From Streptomyces sp. CMB-StM0423 (lineage in GTDB: Bacteria; Actinomycetota; Actinomycetes; Streptomycetales; Streptomycetaceae), in NCBI RefSeq assembly GCF_002847285.1, contig NZ_CP025407.1, forward strand, positions 6,513,001 to 6,577,000: a stretch of 64,000 nt of DNA, in the 5' to 3' direction. The translations under genes were made by a program, and so were the position numbers. Positions 1 to 9,675 of this stretch are shown here, piece by piece; the stretch's first letter is position 1; each line of letters opens with the position of its first letter. Below the pieces are notes generated by a model. It had not been told where the DNA came from and made no database searches. It saw only the letters and a list, made by a program, of their open reading frames with translations.

Positions 1-1484
1 GCGCCGGCGTCCCGCCCGTCGCCAGCACCGTCGCGGTCTGCCCGGCGCGCGCCCCGACCGCCTGCGCCAGCCGGTCCAGCGCCGGCGCCGACGACGTCTG
101 CCACCCGGCGACCAGCACCCGCCGCGCCCCTGCGGCCAGCGGCAGCAGCCCGGTGTCGTTCTTCACCAGCGTCACCGCCCGCCCGGTGAGCGCCCGCGCG
201 TCCGCGACGTGCGCGGCGTTCCCGACGATCCGCTCCGCCCGGCGCTCGTCGACGAACGGGCCGAAGTACAGCCCCTCGTCGATCTTGCGCGCCAGGATGC
301 GCACCACCGACTCGTCCAGCCGCCGCGCGCCGATCTCGCCGCCGCGTACGGCAGCGAGCACCGACGCGTACGCGACGTCCATCTGCGGCGGCAGCACCAG
401 CATGTCCGCGCCGGCCGCGAACGCCGCCACCGACGCCCGCTCCGGCGGGTACTGGGACGTGGCGCCGCCCATGTCCAGCGCGTCCGTGACGATCAGCCCG
501 TCGAAGCCCAGCTCCTCGCGGAGCAGCCCGGTCAGGATGCGGTGCGACATGGTGGCGGGCACGCCGTCGTCGAGCGCGGGCACGAGGATGTGCGCGGTCA
601 TCACCGTGTCCAGGCCCGCGGCGATCGCGGCCCGGAACGGCGGCAGGTCCAGCTCGTGGATCTGCTCCAGGGTGTGCTCGATGCGCGGCAGCAGGAGGTG
701 GCTGTCCTGGCCGGTGTCGCCGTGGCCGGGGAAGTGCTTGGCGGCGGACGCGACGCCGCCGCGGCGCTGGCCGCGTACCGCCGCCGCGACCATGCGCGCG
801 ACCTGCTGCGGGTCGGCGCCGTAGGAGCGCAGGCCGATGACGGGGTTGTCGGGGTTGACGTTGACGTCCGCGACGGGCGCGTAGTTCTGGTTGATGCCCA
901 GCGCCGCCAGCTCCCGGCCGGTGATCTCGGCGGCGCGCTGGGCGTCGGCGGTCGCGAAGGTGGCGCCCAGGGCCATGCTGCCGGGCAGTTCGGTGGCCGG
1001 CGGGGTGGGCAGCCGCTGGACGAGGCCGCTCTCCTGGTCGGTGGAGATGATCAGCGGGACGCCGCGGCGCTGCGCGAGCGAGGCGCGCTGCAGGCCGTTG
1101 GAGAGCCGGGCGATCTGGCGGGCGTCGCGGAGGTTGTCGTCGTTGCGGGCGCTGAAGTAGATGACGGCGCCGGGGCGGTACTTGCGTACGACGTCGGCGG
1201 GGGTGCGGACGCCGTAGCGCCGCTCGTTGACGGCGGCGGCCGCGTCGGTCACGTCGTCGGCGTCCTGCCCGGCGACCTCGACCACGAAGAGCTGGCCGAC
1301 CTTCTCCTCCAGGGTCATCCGGCGGGCCAGGGCCCCGGCCAGCAGCCGGGCGTACGAACCGGACCCCGCCGTGCCGCCGGCGCGGGCCGCGGCGGGTCCT
1401 GCGGCGGCCGTGCCGGCGCCGAGCGCCGCCGCGGTGCCGAGGAGGCCGGTGACCGCCTGTCTGCGCGTGGTGGTTGACCGCATA
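1..1484 (-). CDS. Secreted glycoside hydrolase family 3 beta-N-acetylhexosaminidase (C-terminus cut by window)
   Basis: This is predicted to hydrolyse terminal beta-GlcNAc from wall muropeptides or chito-oligosaccharides outside the cell. The N-terminus has a twin-arginine-type signal (TRRQAVTG followed by an Ala/Gly-rich hydrophobic stretch). The NagZ-type histidine loop KHFPGHGDTGQDSH is present near residue 240, and the nucleophile motif LIVTDALDMGG follows. The ATG at 1484 has a GAGGAG ribosome-binding site just upstream. About 495 residues are visible, and the beginning of the C-terminal GH3 domain (VTLVKNDTGLLPL) runs off the window start. The family is clear; whether the natural substrate is peptidoglycan or chitin is inferred only. 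Confidence 0.9.
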
Positions 1485-1693
1485 CGAACACTCCTCAGCG
1501 CATCGGGTGTGCTGCGTGGGCATCGGTGGCCGGCCGACGGGGCTGCTCCCCCATGGAGGCCGCCGAGGAGAACTCGGCCGCGGAGTCTGGCAACGGCGCG
1601 GGGGCGCGTCAATACTCCGGTGCGCGCGGTGTCACTTTCCTGTCAGATCCTGGAAAACCGGGTTATCCGCCGCATGGTGCCCCGCGCCCGCGC

Positions 1694-2761
1694 TCACCAG
1701 CCGAGGCCCGCCGCCACCGGCAGGTGGTCGCTGCCCGTGGCGGGCAGCAGCCAGGCGCTCCGCGGCTCCATGCCGCGGACCAGGATCTGGTCGATCCGCG
1801 CCACCGGGAAGCCGGCCGGCCAACTGAAGCCGAAGCCGTTCCCCGCCTCCTCCTGGACCGAGCTCATCTGGCCGGTGAGGCCGTCGAACGCCCGGTCGTC
1901 CACGGTGCCGTTGAGGTCGCCGAGCACCACCACGCGCTCGGCCGGCTCGGCGGCGACGGCCGCGGCCAGCGCCTCGGCGCCCGCGTCGCGCTGGGCGGTG
2001 GACATGCCGGCGCGGGGGTTCACGCGCACGGACCCCAGGTGGGCCACGTACACCGCCAGCGGGCCCCGCTCGGTGGCCACGGTGGTGCGCAGCGCGCGGG
2101 ACGGGTACATGGCGATGTCGACGGGCCGGGTGTCCGACAGCGGGAGCTTGCTCCACAGCCCGACCGTGCCGCTCGTGGTGTGGTACGGGTACGTCTTCGC
2201 CAGCTCGGCCTCGTACACCGGCCGCGCCGTGTCGGTCAGCTCCTGGAGCGCCAGCAGGTCCGCGCCGGAGGCGGCCAGGTCGCGGGCGGTGCCGACGGGG
2301 TCGGGGTTGGCGGCGCCGACGTTGTGGCCGGCGACCGTGAGGTCGCTGCCCGGCCGGGACTTGTCGGTGAGCAGCCCGCCGAAGAGGCTCAGCCACACCG
2401 TGACCGGCAGCACCAGCGCGACCACCGCGGACGCCGAACGGCGCCACAGCGCCGCGGCGAGCAGCGGGAGGACGAAGAGGCCGAACCACGGCAGGAAGGT
2501 CTCCGTGAAGCTGCCGAGGTTCATGATCCCGCTCGGGATCCGCGCGTGCAGCGCCATCAGCAGCCCGAGCAGCAGCGCCAGCGCCGCGAGCACGAGGCCG
2601 CGGCGCCAGGGCGCGGGGCGGCGGAGGGCGCGGGCCGCACGGCGGAGGGGCGGGGTAAGGGGCCGGCGGGTGGCCGCGGTGGCCGCGGTGTCTGGGGTCT
2701 CTGGGGCGTCTGCGGTGTCCGCCGGGTCCGGCTGCTTCACCGTAAGAATTCGCTCGCTCAA
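1694..2761 (-). CDS. vanJ: VanJ-like membrane endonuclease/exonuclease/phosphatase-family protein
   Basis: The protein has about three hydrophobic segments in its first ~130 residues, followed by an endonuclease/exonuclease/phosphatase (EEP) domain. The EEP signatures visible are NVGA, LALQEL, VVLGDLNG and GSDHLPV. This arrangement matches the VanJ/StaP family of Streptomyces, in which the EEP domain is thought to act outside the membrane on lipid-linked substrates and confers teicoplanin resistance. The gene is coupled to the VanY-like gene upstream. The start taken is a TTG overlapping the vanY stop, preceded by GAGG; a GTG at 2740 is the alternative. Family assignment is by topology and motifs, not by alignment. 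Confidence 0.72.
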   Translation of the reverse strand: MSERILTVKQPDPADTADAPETPDTAATAATRRPLTPPLRRAARALRRPAPWRRGLVLAALALLLGLLMALHARIPSGIMNLGSFTETFLPWFGLFVLPLLAAALWRRSASAVVALVLPVTVWLSLFGGLLTDKSRPGSDLTVAGHNVGAANPDPVGTARDLAASGADLLALQELTDTARPVYEAELAKTYPYHTTSGTVGLWSKLPLSDTRPVDIAMYPSRALRTTVATERGPLAVYVAHLGSVRVNPRAGMSTAQRDAGAEALAAAVAAEPAERVVVLGDLNGTVDDRAFDGLTGQMSSVQEEAGNGFGFSWPAGFPVARIDQILVRGMEPRSAWLLPATGSDHLPVAAGLGW

Positions 2762-3441
2762 CTCTGCATCCTCGGGTCCTGGGTGGGGTCGGCATACACG
2801 GGCGGGCAGCGGCCGCCGATCGCCTCGGTGCGCAACTCGTAGTGCCAGGGCTCGTTCCGGTAGACCGGGCACAGTCCATAGGCGGCGCCGTGCTCGAAGA
2901 GCCACATCGTGGCGTCGGATTCCCCGAGGTCGACCGCGTCGCCCGACACGTGCGGCGAGGTTTCCGCGGTGGCCACCCAGCGGGCGGCTTCTTCTTCCGA
3001 TCCGTATTTCCCGATCGCCTCGCGGAGAAGCCGCTCCTGGTACGCCGGAGAACGCCAGCCGCTGTTGACCCGGATTTCGACCCCGTACGCCGCGGCATCC
3101 GCCGCCGCCTCGCGCAGCGCGGCCCGCAAACCGGCGTCGAGTTCGGCCACCGCCGGAATGCCGTCGTCGAAAACCGTCGTGCCCTCGGGGACGACGCCGT
3201 CGGCCCCGCCGACCGGCCCCACCCGCTTGCGCTGCGGCGATGCCGCCGGCTCGGCCGGCTCCGGCGCCCCCGAGGAAGCCGGGGCGGCCGGGGTGGGCGA
3301 GGCGGTGGAGGCGGCCGGTGTCTGCATCGACCGGTAGCCGAGCGGCGCGACGATCGCCACGACGAGGGCGATCACGCCGAGGCCCGGAAGCGTGCGTATC
3401 CGCAGGGTTCTGCTGCGCGCCGATCGCCGGGTTCGAGTCAT
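2758..3441 (-). CDS. vanY: VanY-type D-alanyl-D-alanine carboxypeptidase (peptidase M15B)
   Basis: This 227-residue protein has one N-terminal membrane anchor (about residues 20-38), a Pro/Ala/Ser linker and an extracytoplasmic M15B domain. The zinc-site motifs SPHVSGDAVDLG and EPWHYELR are both present, as is the family motif NSGWRSPAYQ. It should trim the terminal D-Ala from peptidoglycan stem pentapeptides, which in glycopeptide-resistance clusters removes the antibiotic target. It is transcribed divergently from the VanR-like regulator and is the first gene of a likely two-gene operon with the VanJ-like gene. The ATG at 3441 opens directly into the basic MTRTRRSARSR leader. Confidence 0.85.
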   Translation of the reverse strand: MTRTRRSARSRTLRIRTLPGLGVIALVVAIVAPLGYRSMQTPAASTASPTPAAPASSGAPEPAEPAASPQRKRVGPVGGADGVVPEGTTVFDDGIPAVAELDAGLRAALREAAADAAAYGVEIRVNSGWRSPAYQERLLREAIGKYGSEEEAARWVATAETSPHVSGDAVDLGESDATMWLFEHGAAYGLCPVYRNEPWHYELRTEAIGGRCPPVYADPTQDPRMQS

Positions 3442-3473
3442 TCCGCAAGTGCACGCGGCGGGGCGTTGCCGGT

Positions 3474-3507
3474 GCGTATGCGGTTTTCTATACGCGGACG
3501 ATATGCG
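3474..3507. promoter_or_regulatory. Candidate VanR operator between divergent vanY and vanR
   Basis: The 86-bp divergent promoter region contains GCGTAT (3474-3479) and its inverted copy ATACGC (3490-3495) ten bases apart. TAT(G/A)CG also recurs at 3477, 3489 and 3502, with spacings of 12 and 13 bp. Winged-helix OmpR-type regulators bind such spaced repeats. Assignment to this VanR is inferred from position only. Confidence 0.4.
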
Positions 3508-3527
3508 CGCGCTCGTAGCATCTGCTC

Positions 3528-4223
<696 letters not shown>

Positions 4224-4244
4224 ACCGCCGGGACCGGTGATTGC

Positions 4245-4272
4245 GAAAGAAATATTGCGCAATACTTCTTTC
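4245..4272. promoter_or_regulatory. 28-bp near-perfect palindrome, probable operator of the adjacent HTH regulator
   Basis: Two 14-nt arms meet with no spacer (GAAAGAAATATTGC and its reverse complement, with one mismatched pair, 4252/4265). The site ends 17 bp before the ATG of the HTH gene at 4290 and is markedly AT-rich against its surroundings. Position and symmetry suggest autorepression by the dimeric ArsR-type regulator; binding itself is inferred. Confidence 0.65.
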
Positions 4273-4289
4273 CTGTCTACGGTCCCCGC

Positions 4290-4898
4290 ATGGGGCGAGA
4301 ACCTGAGCGGATCACCGAGCTGGCGCAACTGAAGGCGTTCACCCACCCGTTGCGCATCGAGCTGTACCGGCTGCTCATGGCGGCCCGTACCGCCACCGCG
4401 TCGCACCTCGCGGAGCAGACCGAGGAGGCGGTGTCGCTGGTCAGCTACCACCTGCGCAAGCTGGCCGAGCACGGCTTCATCGAGGAGGCGGCGGACCAGG
4501 GCAGGGACGGGCGGGAGCGCTGGTGGCGGGTCTCGGCGGAGCGGTCGTTCACCTTCAGGTCCGCGGACTTCGACGACACCCCGGAGGGCACGGCGGCACT
4601 GACGGGCGTTACCCGCGAGCTGCTGACCACCAGGACCCGCACCTACCTCAACTACCTGGACCAGCAGGCCGGATGGGGACGGGAGTGGACGCGGGCGGCG
4701 TTCAGCTCGGAGTACACCGTGCGGCTGACGGCCGGCGAACTGCAGGAGCTGGCGGAGGAGATGGGCGCGTTCGTCCGCAGATGGCGGGAGCGGGCCGAGG
4801 CGGCGGAGGCGGCTGGGACGGGGGACGCGGGGGAGACGGGGGCCGCCGGGCGCGAGACCGTCGCCCTCCACCTCTACGGCTTCCCCTTCCGCCCCTGA
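4290..4898 (+). CDS. ArsR-like winged-helix transcriptional regulator
   Basis: The protein has an N-terminal winged helix typical of ArsR-type regulators (LKAFTHPLRIELYRLLM, then AVSLVSYHLRKLAEHGFIEE, then RWWRVSAERSF). Its C-terminal half has helical and charged segments that probably handle dimerisation or ligand binding. The MFS transporter gene follows after 17 bp, so the two form a regulator-exporter unit. The 28-bp palindrome upstream is the probable operator. No cysteine-rich metal site is visible, so the signal is more likely an organic compound than a metal, though that is inference. The C-terminal third is rich in Ala/Glu/Gly and less conserved-looking. Confidence 0.85.
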   Translation: MGREPERITELAQLKAFTHPLRIELYRLLMAARTATASHLAEQTEEAVSLVSYHLRKLAEHGFIEEAADQGRDGRERWWRVSAERSFTFRSADFDDTPEGTAALTGVTRELLTTRTRTYLNYLDQQAGWGREWTRAAFSSEYTVRLTAGELQELAEEMGAFVRRWRERAEAAEAAGTGDAGETGAAGRETVALHLYGFPFRP

Positions 4899-4915
4899 GC
4901 CGGGGGCCCGCGCCC

Positions 4916-6220
4916 ATGCCCGCGCACCGCGGCACCGGCGTCCTGCGGTGGCTCGTCGCGTACGCCCTCTCCGTGCTGGGCGACGGCGTCTTCTTCCTCG
5001 CCCTCGGCTGGGCCGCGCAGCGGGTCGCGGGTCCGGCGGAGACCGGGGTGGTGATGGCGGCCGGCTCGGTGCCGCGCGCGGTGCTGCTGCTCGGCGGGGG
5101 AGTGGTCGCCGACCGCTTCGGGCCGCGCAGGGTCGTCATCGGCGCCGACGCGGCGCGCTGCGTCCTCATCCTGGGCGCCGCCGCGGCACTGGGGACCGCC
5201 GCGCCCGGGCTGTGGCTGCTGGTCGCGGTGGCACTGGCGTTCGGCGTGGTCGACGCGCTGTTCCTGCCCGCGGTCGGCGCCCTCCCGGCGCGGATCGCGC
5301 CGCCGGAGGAACTGGGCCGGATCGCCGGGCTGCGCGCGCTGGCCCTGCGCCTCGGCGGCGCCGCGGCCGCACCGGTCGGCGGGTACGCGCTGGTGCTGGG
5401 CGGGCCCGCGGCGGCGTTCGCGGCGGCGGGGCTGCTGTTCGCCGCCTCGGTGCCGCTGCTGATGACGCTGCGCGTACGCCCCCTGCCCGCCGCGCCCGCC
5501 GCGCCCGGCCCACCCGGCGCGGAAGCCGCGGCGCAGCATCCTGCGGGCGCCGGACGGGAGTTGCGCGAGGGGCTGCGGTACGTCCGCGGGCACCCGCTGA
5601 TCGGGCCGCTCGTCCTCTCCGGCGCCCTCAGCGAGTTCGGCCTCAACGGGCCGCTCAACGTCGGCCTCGTCCTCCTCGCCGCGGAACGCGGCTGGGGTGC
5701 CGCCGGACTCGGCTGGCTCGTCGGCGCGTTCGGCCTCGGCGCCGGCGCCGGCGCGCTGCTCCTGGCCGTCACCGGCCGGCTGCCGCGCCCCGGCCTCGTC
5801 CACATCGCCACGCTCGTCGCCGCCGGTGCCGCCCTCGGCAGCGTCGCGCTCGCGCCCTCCCACGGGCTCGCGGTCGCCGCCTGCGGACTCGGCGGGCTCG
5901 CGGGCGGCGTCTGCGGCGGGCTTGCGTACGCGCTGATCCAGACCTCCGCCGCGCCCGCCTACCTCGGCCGCGTCACCGCCGCCACCAGCCTGACGGGACT
6001 GGGGCTCGCGCCGCTGTGCTACCCGCTCGTCGGCGCGGCCGTCGGCGCGTGGGGCAGCGCGCCGGTCTTCCTCGCCTGCGGCGCGTTCAGTTGCCTGGGC
6101 GCCGTCGTCTGCCTCGCCGCGCCCGCCGTACGCCGGGCGGAACTGCCCCGCGCCCGCGGCCCGCGCCGCACCTCCGCCACGGGCCCGCTGCCGGACCCGC
6201 CGCCCGCCCCGGCCCCGTAG
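4916..6220 (+). CDS. Major facilitator superfamily exporter
   Basis: This 434-residue protein has about twelve hydrophobic segments and a central hydrophilic loop around residue 190-210. The loop between helices 2 and 3 reads VVADRFGPRRVVIGADAAR, a characteristic MFS loop. The overall pattern (LVAYALSVLGDGVFFLALGWAAQR at the start) resembles drug-efflux members of the MFS_3 type. The ATG at 4916 follows the HTH gene stop by 17 bp, so the pair is probably cotranscribed and controlled by that regulator. The substrate cannot be told from the sequence. Confidence 0.85.
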   Translation: MPAHRGTGVLRWLVAYALSVLGDGVFFLALGWAAQRVAGPAETGVVMAAGSVPRAVLLLGGGVVADRFGPRRVVIGADAARCVLILGAAAALGTAAPGLWLLVAVALAFGVVDALFLPAVGALPARIAPPEELGRIAGLRALALRLGGAAAAPVGGYALVLGGPAAAFAAAGLLFAASVPLLMTLRVRPLPAAPAAPGPPGAEAAAQHPAGAGRELREGLRYVRGHPLIGPLVLSGALSEFGLNGPLNVGLVLLAAERGWGAAGLGWLVGAFGLGAGAGALLLAVTGRLPRPGLVHIATLVAAGAALGSVALAPSHGLAVAACGLGGLAGGVCGGLAYALIQTSAAPAYLGRVTAATSLTGLGLAPLCYPLVGAAVGAWGSAPVFLACGAFSCLGAVVCLAAPAVRRAELPRARGPRRTSATGPLPDPPPAPAP

Positions 6221-6271
6221 CGGATCCGGCTCACCGCGCGGGCGGCCGGCGCAACCCGGCGCCGTGCGGCG

Positions 6272-6904
6272 TCAGATGCCGAGCGGCGCGGACTGCGCCT
6301 GCGCCACGGCGTCCTCGTCGCCCTCCAGCTCCACCTTCGCCGCCTCCTGCCGCCCGGTGACGAACAGCAGCAGCTCCGCGGGATCCCCGGTCACCGTGAC
6401 CACCGGCGCGCCCCGGTGGGCCACCGCCGTCTGGCCGTCGGGGCGGCGCAGCACCAGCCCGACGGGCGACTTGCGGCCCATCATCTTCGCGCCGCGCTCC
6501 AGCCGGTTCCACAGCGTGTCGGAGAAGACCGGGTCCAGCTCGCGCGGCGCGTAGTCGGGCTGCGCGCGGCGGACGTCCTCGGCGTGCACGTAGAACTCCA
6601 CGACGTTCGCGGCCTCGTCGACCTGCTTGAGCGCGAACGGCGAGAACCGCGGCGGCCCGCTGCGGATGAGCTGCACCAGCTCGTCGTACGGCTTCTGCCG
6701 GAACTCCGCCTGCACGCGCTCCAGCCGGTTCTGCAGCGGCTTGAAGAGGATGCCGCCGGCCGCGTCCTGCCGGCGCTCGCGCACCACCACGTGCGCGGCC
6801 AGGTCGTACGTCGTCCAGCCCTCGCACAGCGTCGGCGCCTCGGGTCCGGCGCCCTCCAGCAGATCGGCGAGGAGGAGCCGTTCCCGCTTCGCATGGGTCG
6901 TCAT
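6272..6904 (-). CDS. TIGR03085-family protein (DinB/maleylpyruvate isomerase-like fold)
   Basis: This 210-residue cytoplasmic protein matches the actinobacterial TIGR03085 pattern. It opens with an ERLLLADLLEGAGPEAPTLC helix and then GWTTYDLAAHVVVRERR, and has the histidine-containing VEFYVHAEDVRRAQP in the middle. Members are related to mycothiol-dependent DinB-like enzymes that place a metal between histidines, but no reaction has been assigned to this subfamily to my knowledge. The gene is convergent with the MFS gene and stands alone. Confidence 0.75.
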   Translation of the reverse strand: MTTHAKRERLLLADLLEGAGPEAPTLCEGWTTYDLAAHVVVRERRQDAAGGILFKPLQNRLERVQAEFRQKPYDELVQLIRSGPPRFSPFALKQVDEAANVVEFYVHAEDVRRAQPDYAPRELDPVFSDTLWNRLERGAKMMGRKSPVGLVLRRPDGQTAVAHRGAPVVTVTGDPAELLLFVTGRQEAAKVELEGDEDAVAQAQSAPLGI

Positions 6905-6984
6905 GCCGCCACCCTACGACCGTCGGCGACGCCGGGGCACGCAATGCCGCGCCGGGAGTTGGCGCCGCGCGGTGCGGGCGGGGG

Positions 6985-7632
6985 TCACGGCAGCGGCTGG
7001 GTCAGCTTCGGGCCGTCGGGCTCGGTGCTGAGGGTGAGCGCGCAGGAGATCTCGTCCTGGCTCTGGTACTCGTACGTCGTCATGGTCGGGTACATCGCGT
7101 AGTAGAAGTAGTGCCGCCCGTCCGCCGGCATCGTCTCCAGCTTCTCCTCCGCGGCCCGCTGGCACAGCCCCAGCGCCTGGTCGTCCAGCGCGTCGCCGTC
7201 CGGGAAATCCCCGCTCAGCGTGCGGTTGCCGATGACCTCGCCGTCGTGCGGGCCCGTGCACGGGCGGGTCTCGACCGACTCGACGCTCGTGTCCAGCGAC
7301 GGGTGGTCGAAGCACTCGCCGGTCCGCAGCACCACGTACGGGATGTGCGACTCGGTCGGCTCCAGCTCCCCCCGCGCGTCCGCGGTGCCCGCCGCCGAGC
7401 CCGCGCCCGCGCTCTTCGTCTCCGCGCCGTCGAGGCTGTCCTGACCCGCCGGCCGCTCCGCGCTGCCCTGCGGCCGCGGGCCGCCCGCCTGCGCCCCGCC
7501 GTCGTCCCCGCCGCGCAGCGCGAGGAAGGCGGCGACCGCCACGGCGACGAGCAGGGCCGCCGCCACCGCGGCGGTGACGGCGGTCTTCGGCCCGCGGGGT
7601 CTTGCGGGCGGATCCGGAGGTGGGTTGGTCAT
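6985..7632 (-). CDS. Membrane-anchored protein, septum-formation-like domain
   Basis: This 215-residue protein has a short Pro-rich cytoplasmic tail, one membrane helix (about residues 17-40) and a Gly/Ala/Ser-rich linker. Its extracytoplasmic domain starts near residue 90 (IPYVVLRTGECFDHPSLD). The domain has cysteines in GECFD, RPCTGPHDGEVIG, LGLCQRAA and ISCALTL, suggesting two disulfides. The CTGPHDGEV motif is typical of actinobacterial proteins labelled septum-formation family, but a direct division role is not established. The ATG at 7632 is chosen because upstream codons read through non-protein-like sequence. Confidence 0.7.
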   Translation of the reverse strand: MTNPPPDPPARPRGPKTAVTAAVAAALLVAVAVAAFLALRGGDDGGAQAGGPRPQGSAERPAGQDSLDGAETKSAGAGSAAGTADARGELEPTESHIPYVVLRTGECFDHPSLDTSVESVETRPCTGPHDGEVIGNRTLSGDFPDGDALDDQALGLCQRAAEEKLETMPADGRHYFYYAMYPTMTTYEYQSQDEISCALTLSTEPDGPKLTQPLP

Positions 7633-7747
7633 GGGCGAAGCATGCCCTATCGACACGTTCCGATGTACGGGAAGGGGCCATCCCCGGCCGCGCGCGTCGC
7701 GCCCTCTGGGACCGCGGTGTGTCCGCCTCTGTTGGCACAATGGCCCC

Positions 7748-8125
7748 ATGACCGGCAACCGGCCCGCGGGGCCCTCCGACCTCGATCCCGCCGTCGCGGC
7801 GCGCCTGAAGCGGAACGCCGACGGCATGCTGCCCGCCGTCGTGCAGCAGTACGACAGCGGCGAAGTGCTCATGCTGGCGTGGATGGACGACGAGGCGCTG
7901 CACCGTACGCTGACCACCGGCCGCGGCACGTACTACAGCCGCAGCCGAAAGGAGTACTGGGTCAAGGGCGAGACGTCCGGGCACGTGCAGCACGTGAAGT
8001 CGGTCGCGCTCGACTGCGACGCCGACACCGTGCTCGTCCGCGTCGACCAGGTCGGCCCCGCCTGTCACACCGGCAGCCGCACCTGCTTCGACGGACGCGA
8101 GCTGACCGTGGGCGGCGCCGAGTGA
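7748..8125 (+). CDS. hisI: Phosphoribosyl-AMP cyclohydrolase
   Basis: HisI opens the adenine ring of phosphoribosyl-AMP in the third step of histidine synthesis. The metal-binding signatures are present: LDCDADTVLVRVDQ and the cysteine/histidine motif GPACHTGSRTCF. The earlier motifs EVLMLAWMD and YYSRSRKEYWVKGETSGH are also intact. At 125 residues it is the usual length for the stand-alone enzyme, with no HisE domain attached. Its stop overlaps the GTG start of trpE by four bases, so histidine and tryptophan genes are translationally coupled here. Confidence 0.97.
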   Translation: MTGNRPAGPSDLDPAVAARLKRNADGMLPAVVQQYDSGEVLMLAWMDDEALHRTLTTGRGTYYSRSRKEYWVKGETSGHVQHVKSVALDCDADTVLVRVDQVGPACHTGSRTCFDGRELTVGGAE

Positions 8126-9675
8126 CCACTCCGGACCGGGAGACGTTCCGCACGCTGGCCAAGGACCGCCGCGTCATCCCCGTCGTGCGCCGGCTGCTCG
8201 CCGACGGCGACACCCCCGTGGGGCTGTACCGGAAGCTCGCCGGCGAGCGCCCCGGCACGTTCCTGCTGGAGTCCGCGGAGAACGGCCGCACGTGGTCGCG
8301 GTACTCGTTCGTCGGTGTCCGCAGCGCCGCCACCCTCACCGAGCACGACGGCCGGGCCCGCTGGCTCGGCACCCCGCCCGTCGGCCTGCCCACCGGGGGC
8401 GACCCGCTGGCCGCCCTGCGCGCCACCGTCGAGGCCCTGCACACCCCGCGCGACCTCCACCAGAGCGCCGACGGCCGGGAAGCCCTGCCGCCCTTCACCG
8501 GCGGCATGGTCGGCTACCTCGGGTACGACGCCGTGCGGCGGCTGGAGCGCATCGGCGACAGCACCGCGGACGACCTGCGGCTGCCGGAGATGACGATGCT
8601 GCTCACCTCCGACCTCGCCGTCCTCGACCACTGGGACGGCAGCGTCCTGCTGATCGCCAACGCGATCAACCACAACGACCTCGACACGGGCGTCGACGAG
8701 GCGTACGAGGACGCGGTCGCCCGGCTCGACGCGATGACCGCCGACCTCGCCCGCCCCACCGCCGCGAGCGCGGCGCCGCTGCCGCCGTCCGCGCTGCCGG
8801 AGTACGGGGAGCTGTGGGGCGGCGCGGAGTTCAGGGCGGCGGTCGCGGACATCAAGGAGCGGATCAGGGCGGGGGAGGCGTTCCAGGTCGTGCCCTCGCA
8901 GCGGTTCGAGACGCCGTGCGCCGCGAGCGCCCTCGACGTCTACCGCGTGCTGCGGGCCACCAACCCCAGCCCGTACATGTATCTGATCCGGCTGCCCGAC
9001 ACCGGCGCCGGCGCGGGCGCGTTCGACATCGTCGGCTCCAGCCCCGAGGCGCTGGTCAAGGTCGAGGACGGGCGCGCCCTGCTGCACCCCATCGCGGGTA
9101 CGCGCCCGCGCGGGGCGACGCCGCAGCAGGACGCGGCGCTGGCCGAGGAGTTGCTCGCCGACGAGAAGGAGCGCGCCGAGCACCTGATGCTCGTCGACCT
9201 CGGGCGCAACGACCTCGGCCGGGTCTGCGAGCCCGGCAGCGTCGAGGTCGTGGACTTCATGTCGGTCGAGCGCTACAGCCACGTGATGCACATCGTCTCC
9301 ACAGTCACCGGCCGGCTCGCCCCGGGGCGTACCGCGTTCGACGTGCTCACCGCCTGCTTCCCCGCCGGGACGCTGTCGGGGGCGCCGAAGCCGCGGGCGC
9401 TGCAGATCATCGAGGAGCTGGAGCCCACACGGCGCGGGCTGTACGGCGGCTGCGTCGGGTACCTGGACTTCGCCGGCGACGCGGACACCGCCATCGCGAT
9501 CCGCACCGCCCTGCTGCGCGACGGCACGGCGTACGTGCAGGCGGGCGCCGGGATCGTGGCGGACTCCGACCCGGAGGCGGAGGACGCGGAGTGCCGCAAC
9601 AAGGCGGCGGCGGTGCTGCGGGCGGTCGCGGCGGCGGGGCACCTGTCGCGGGCCGGCCGGGGGACGGCGGGGTAG
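8122..9675 (+). CDS. trpE: Anthranilate synthase component I
   Basis: TrpE converts chorismate and ammonia (or glutamine through a TrpG partner encoded elsewhere) to anthranilate. The 517-residue protein carries the LLES motif near the N-terminus that forms the tryptophan feedback site. The catalytic chorismate-binding core is present: PIAGTRPRG, ERAEHLMLVDLGRNDLGRV and FPAGTLSGAPKPRA. The GTG at 8122 overlaps the hisI stop, giving coupled translation. No tryptophan-rich leader peptide can fit in front of it because hisI is immediately adjacent. Confidence 0.97.
   Translation: MTTPDRETFRTLAKDRRVIPVVRRLLADGDTPVGLYRKLAGERPGTFLLESAENGRTWSRYSFVGVRSAATLTEHDGRARWLGTPPVGLPTGGDPLAALRATVEALHTPRDLHQSADGREALPPFTGGMVGYLGYDAVRRLERIGDSTADDLRLPEMTMLLTSDLAVLDHWDGSVLLIANAINHNDLDTGVDEAYEDAVARLDAMTADLARPTAASAAPLPPSALPEYGELWGGAEFRAAVADIKERIRAGEAFQVVPSQRFETPCAASALDVYRVLRATNPSPYMYLIRLPDTGAGAGAFDIVGSSPEALVKVEDGRALLHPIAGTRPRGATPQQDAALAEELLADEKERAEHLMLVDLGRNDLGRVCEPGSVEVVDFMSVERYSHVMHIVSTVTGRLAPGRTAFDVLTACFPAGTLSGAPKPRALQIIEELEPTRRGLYGGCVGYLDFAGDADTAIAIRTALLRDGTAYVQAGAGIVADSDPEAEDAECRNKAAAVLRAVAAAGHLSRAGRGTAG

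Noticed and set aside
1694..3454. A single 586-residue minus-strand protein spanning the VanJ and VanY region
   Set aside because: The first ~230 residues are read in the wrong frame of vanY; only the part from about 2761 onward is protein-like.
7633..8125. Search for a tryptophan-codon leader peptide or attenuator before trpE
   Set aside because: hisI abuts trpE with a four-base overlap and no run of TGG codons occurs upstream.
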